From positions 1 to 11,379 of the forward strand of contig CAKOLD010000027.1 of NCBI GenBank assembly GCA_934096015.1: a DNA stretch of 11,379 bases. Reading direction: 5' to 3'. The notes below the pieces were generated by a model. It had not been told where the DNA came from. It was given only the letters and a program-made list of their open reading frames with translations, and ran no database searches. Each line of letters opens with the position of its first letter. Position 1 is the first letter of the stretch. Below, piece by piece: positions 11,289-11,379 of this stretch. A program made the position numbers and the translations under genes. Source of the DNA: an uncultured Bacilli bacterium. Lineage in GTDB: Bacteria; Bacillota_I; Bacilli_A; RF39; UBA660.

Positions 11289-11379
11289 TTATTGGAATTT
11301 TACTGTTATATACATCTTTTCTTCAAACTTTTCCTGAACAGATCTTATAATATCATTTGCTAGTTTATAATTATGATCC
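11289..11379 (-). CDS. C-terminus of an unidentified protein, partial
   Basis: The last 29 codons of a minus-strand gene enter from the right edge and stop with TAA at 11291-11289. The visible end contains DIIRSVQEKFEEKMYITVKF, an amphipathic helix followed by a strand. Such an ending occurs in small dimerisation domains, for example that of cation-diffusion-facilitator transporters, but with so little sequence this is only a guess. Its stop lies just upstream of the gerE promoter, and no terminator is visible between them. Confidence 0.5.
   Translation of the reverse strand, partial: DHNYKLANDIIRSVQEKFEEKMYITVKFQ

Overview
The window comes from a very AT-rich Firmicute, most likely an uncultured or little-studied member of the Bacilli/Erysipelotrichia side. 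Leucine is nearly always TTA and arginine AGA. Shine-Dalgarno sites are of the AAGGAG or GGTGAT type. The elongator tRNA-Met looks nearly Bacillus-like. The right end carries gerE and gerM; GerE is a late mother-cell regulator typical of Bacilli-type sporulators rather than most Clostridia. All opal codons read as stops and tryptophan is TGG, so this is the standard code and not that of Mycoplasma. Genus cannot be set from this sequence alone.

Layout. (A) 1-1290 is gene-poor. It holds a G+C-richer, strongly foldable stretch ending in an intrinsic terminator (about 33-156), a second hairpin-terminator (228-288), a small acidic protein of unknown function (425-661) whose frame continues past its stop, and a weak 57-codon ORF (1055-1228). 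(B) 1251-2645 holds a PAP2-type membrane phosphatase, a DUF1003 membrane protein and tRNA-Met(CAT); a perfect 14-bp palindrome serves as terminator and overlaps the tRNA promoter. (C) 2738-2910 is a decayed coding remnant closed by a terminator. (D) 2925-8171 is an ABC exporter (ATPase plus 868-residue FtsX-type permease) followed by an OmpR-family response regulator and a sensor kinase. The ABC promoter carries an 11-bp direct repeat over its -35 element. (E) 8185-10024 is a likely three-gene operon: GTPase YsxC/EngB, a type IV pilin-like protein with a 4-base start/stop overlap, and a PF06541 membrane protein, ending in a terminator shared with the opposite strand. (F) 10022-11284, minus strand, holds gerM and gerE with promoters resembling those of mother-cell sigma factors. 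The C-terminus of an unidentified minus-strand gene fills 11289-11379.

How the parts work together. Block D has the usual build of a peptide- or envelope-stress-sensing module: the kinase senses, the regulator binds the direct repeat, and the exporter is induced. Block F belongs to the mother-cell programme of sporulation. Several vegetative genes share a compact signal in which the -10 box is followed at once by the Shine-Dalgarno and the start codon, giving predicted leaders of only about 9 to 15 bases. No CRISPR array, insertion sequence, transposase or integrase is visible. The best candidates for something undescribed are the structured RNA at the left edge, the palindrome/promoter overlap before the tRNA, and the orphan pilin coupled to ysxC.
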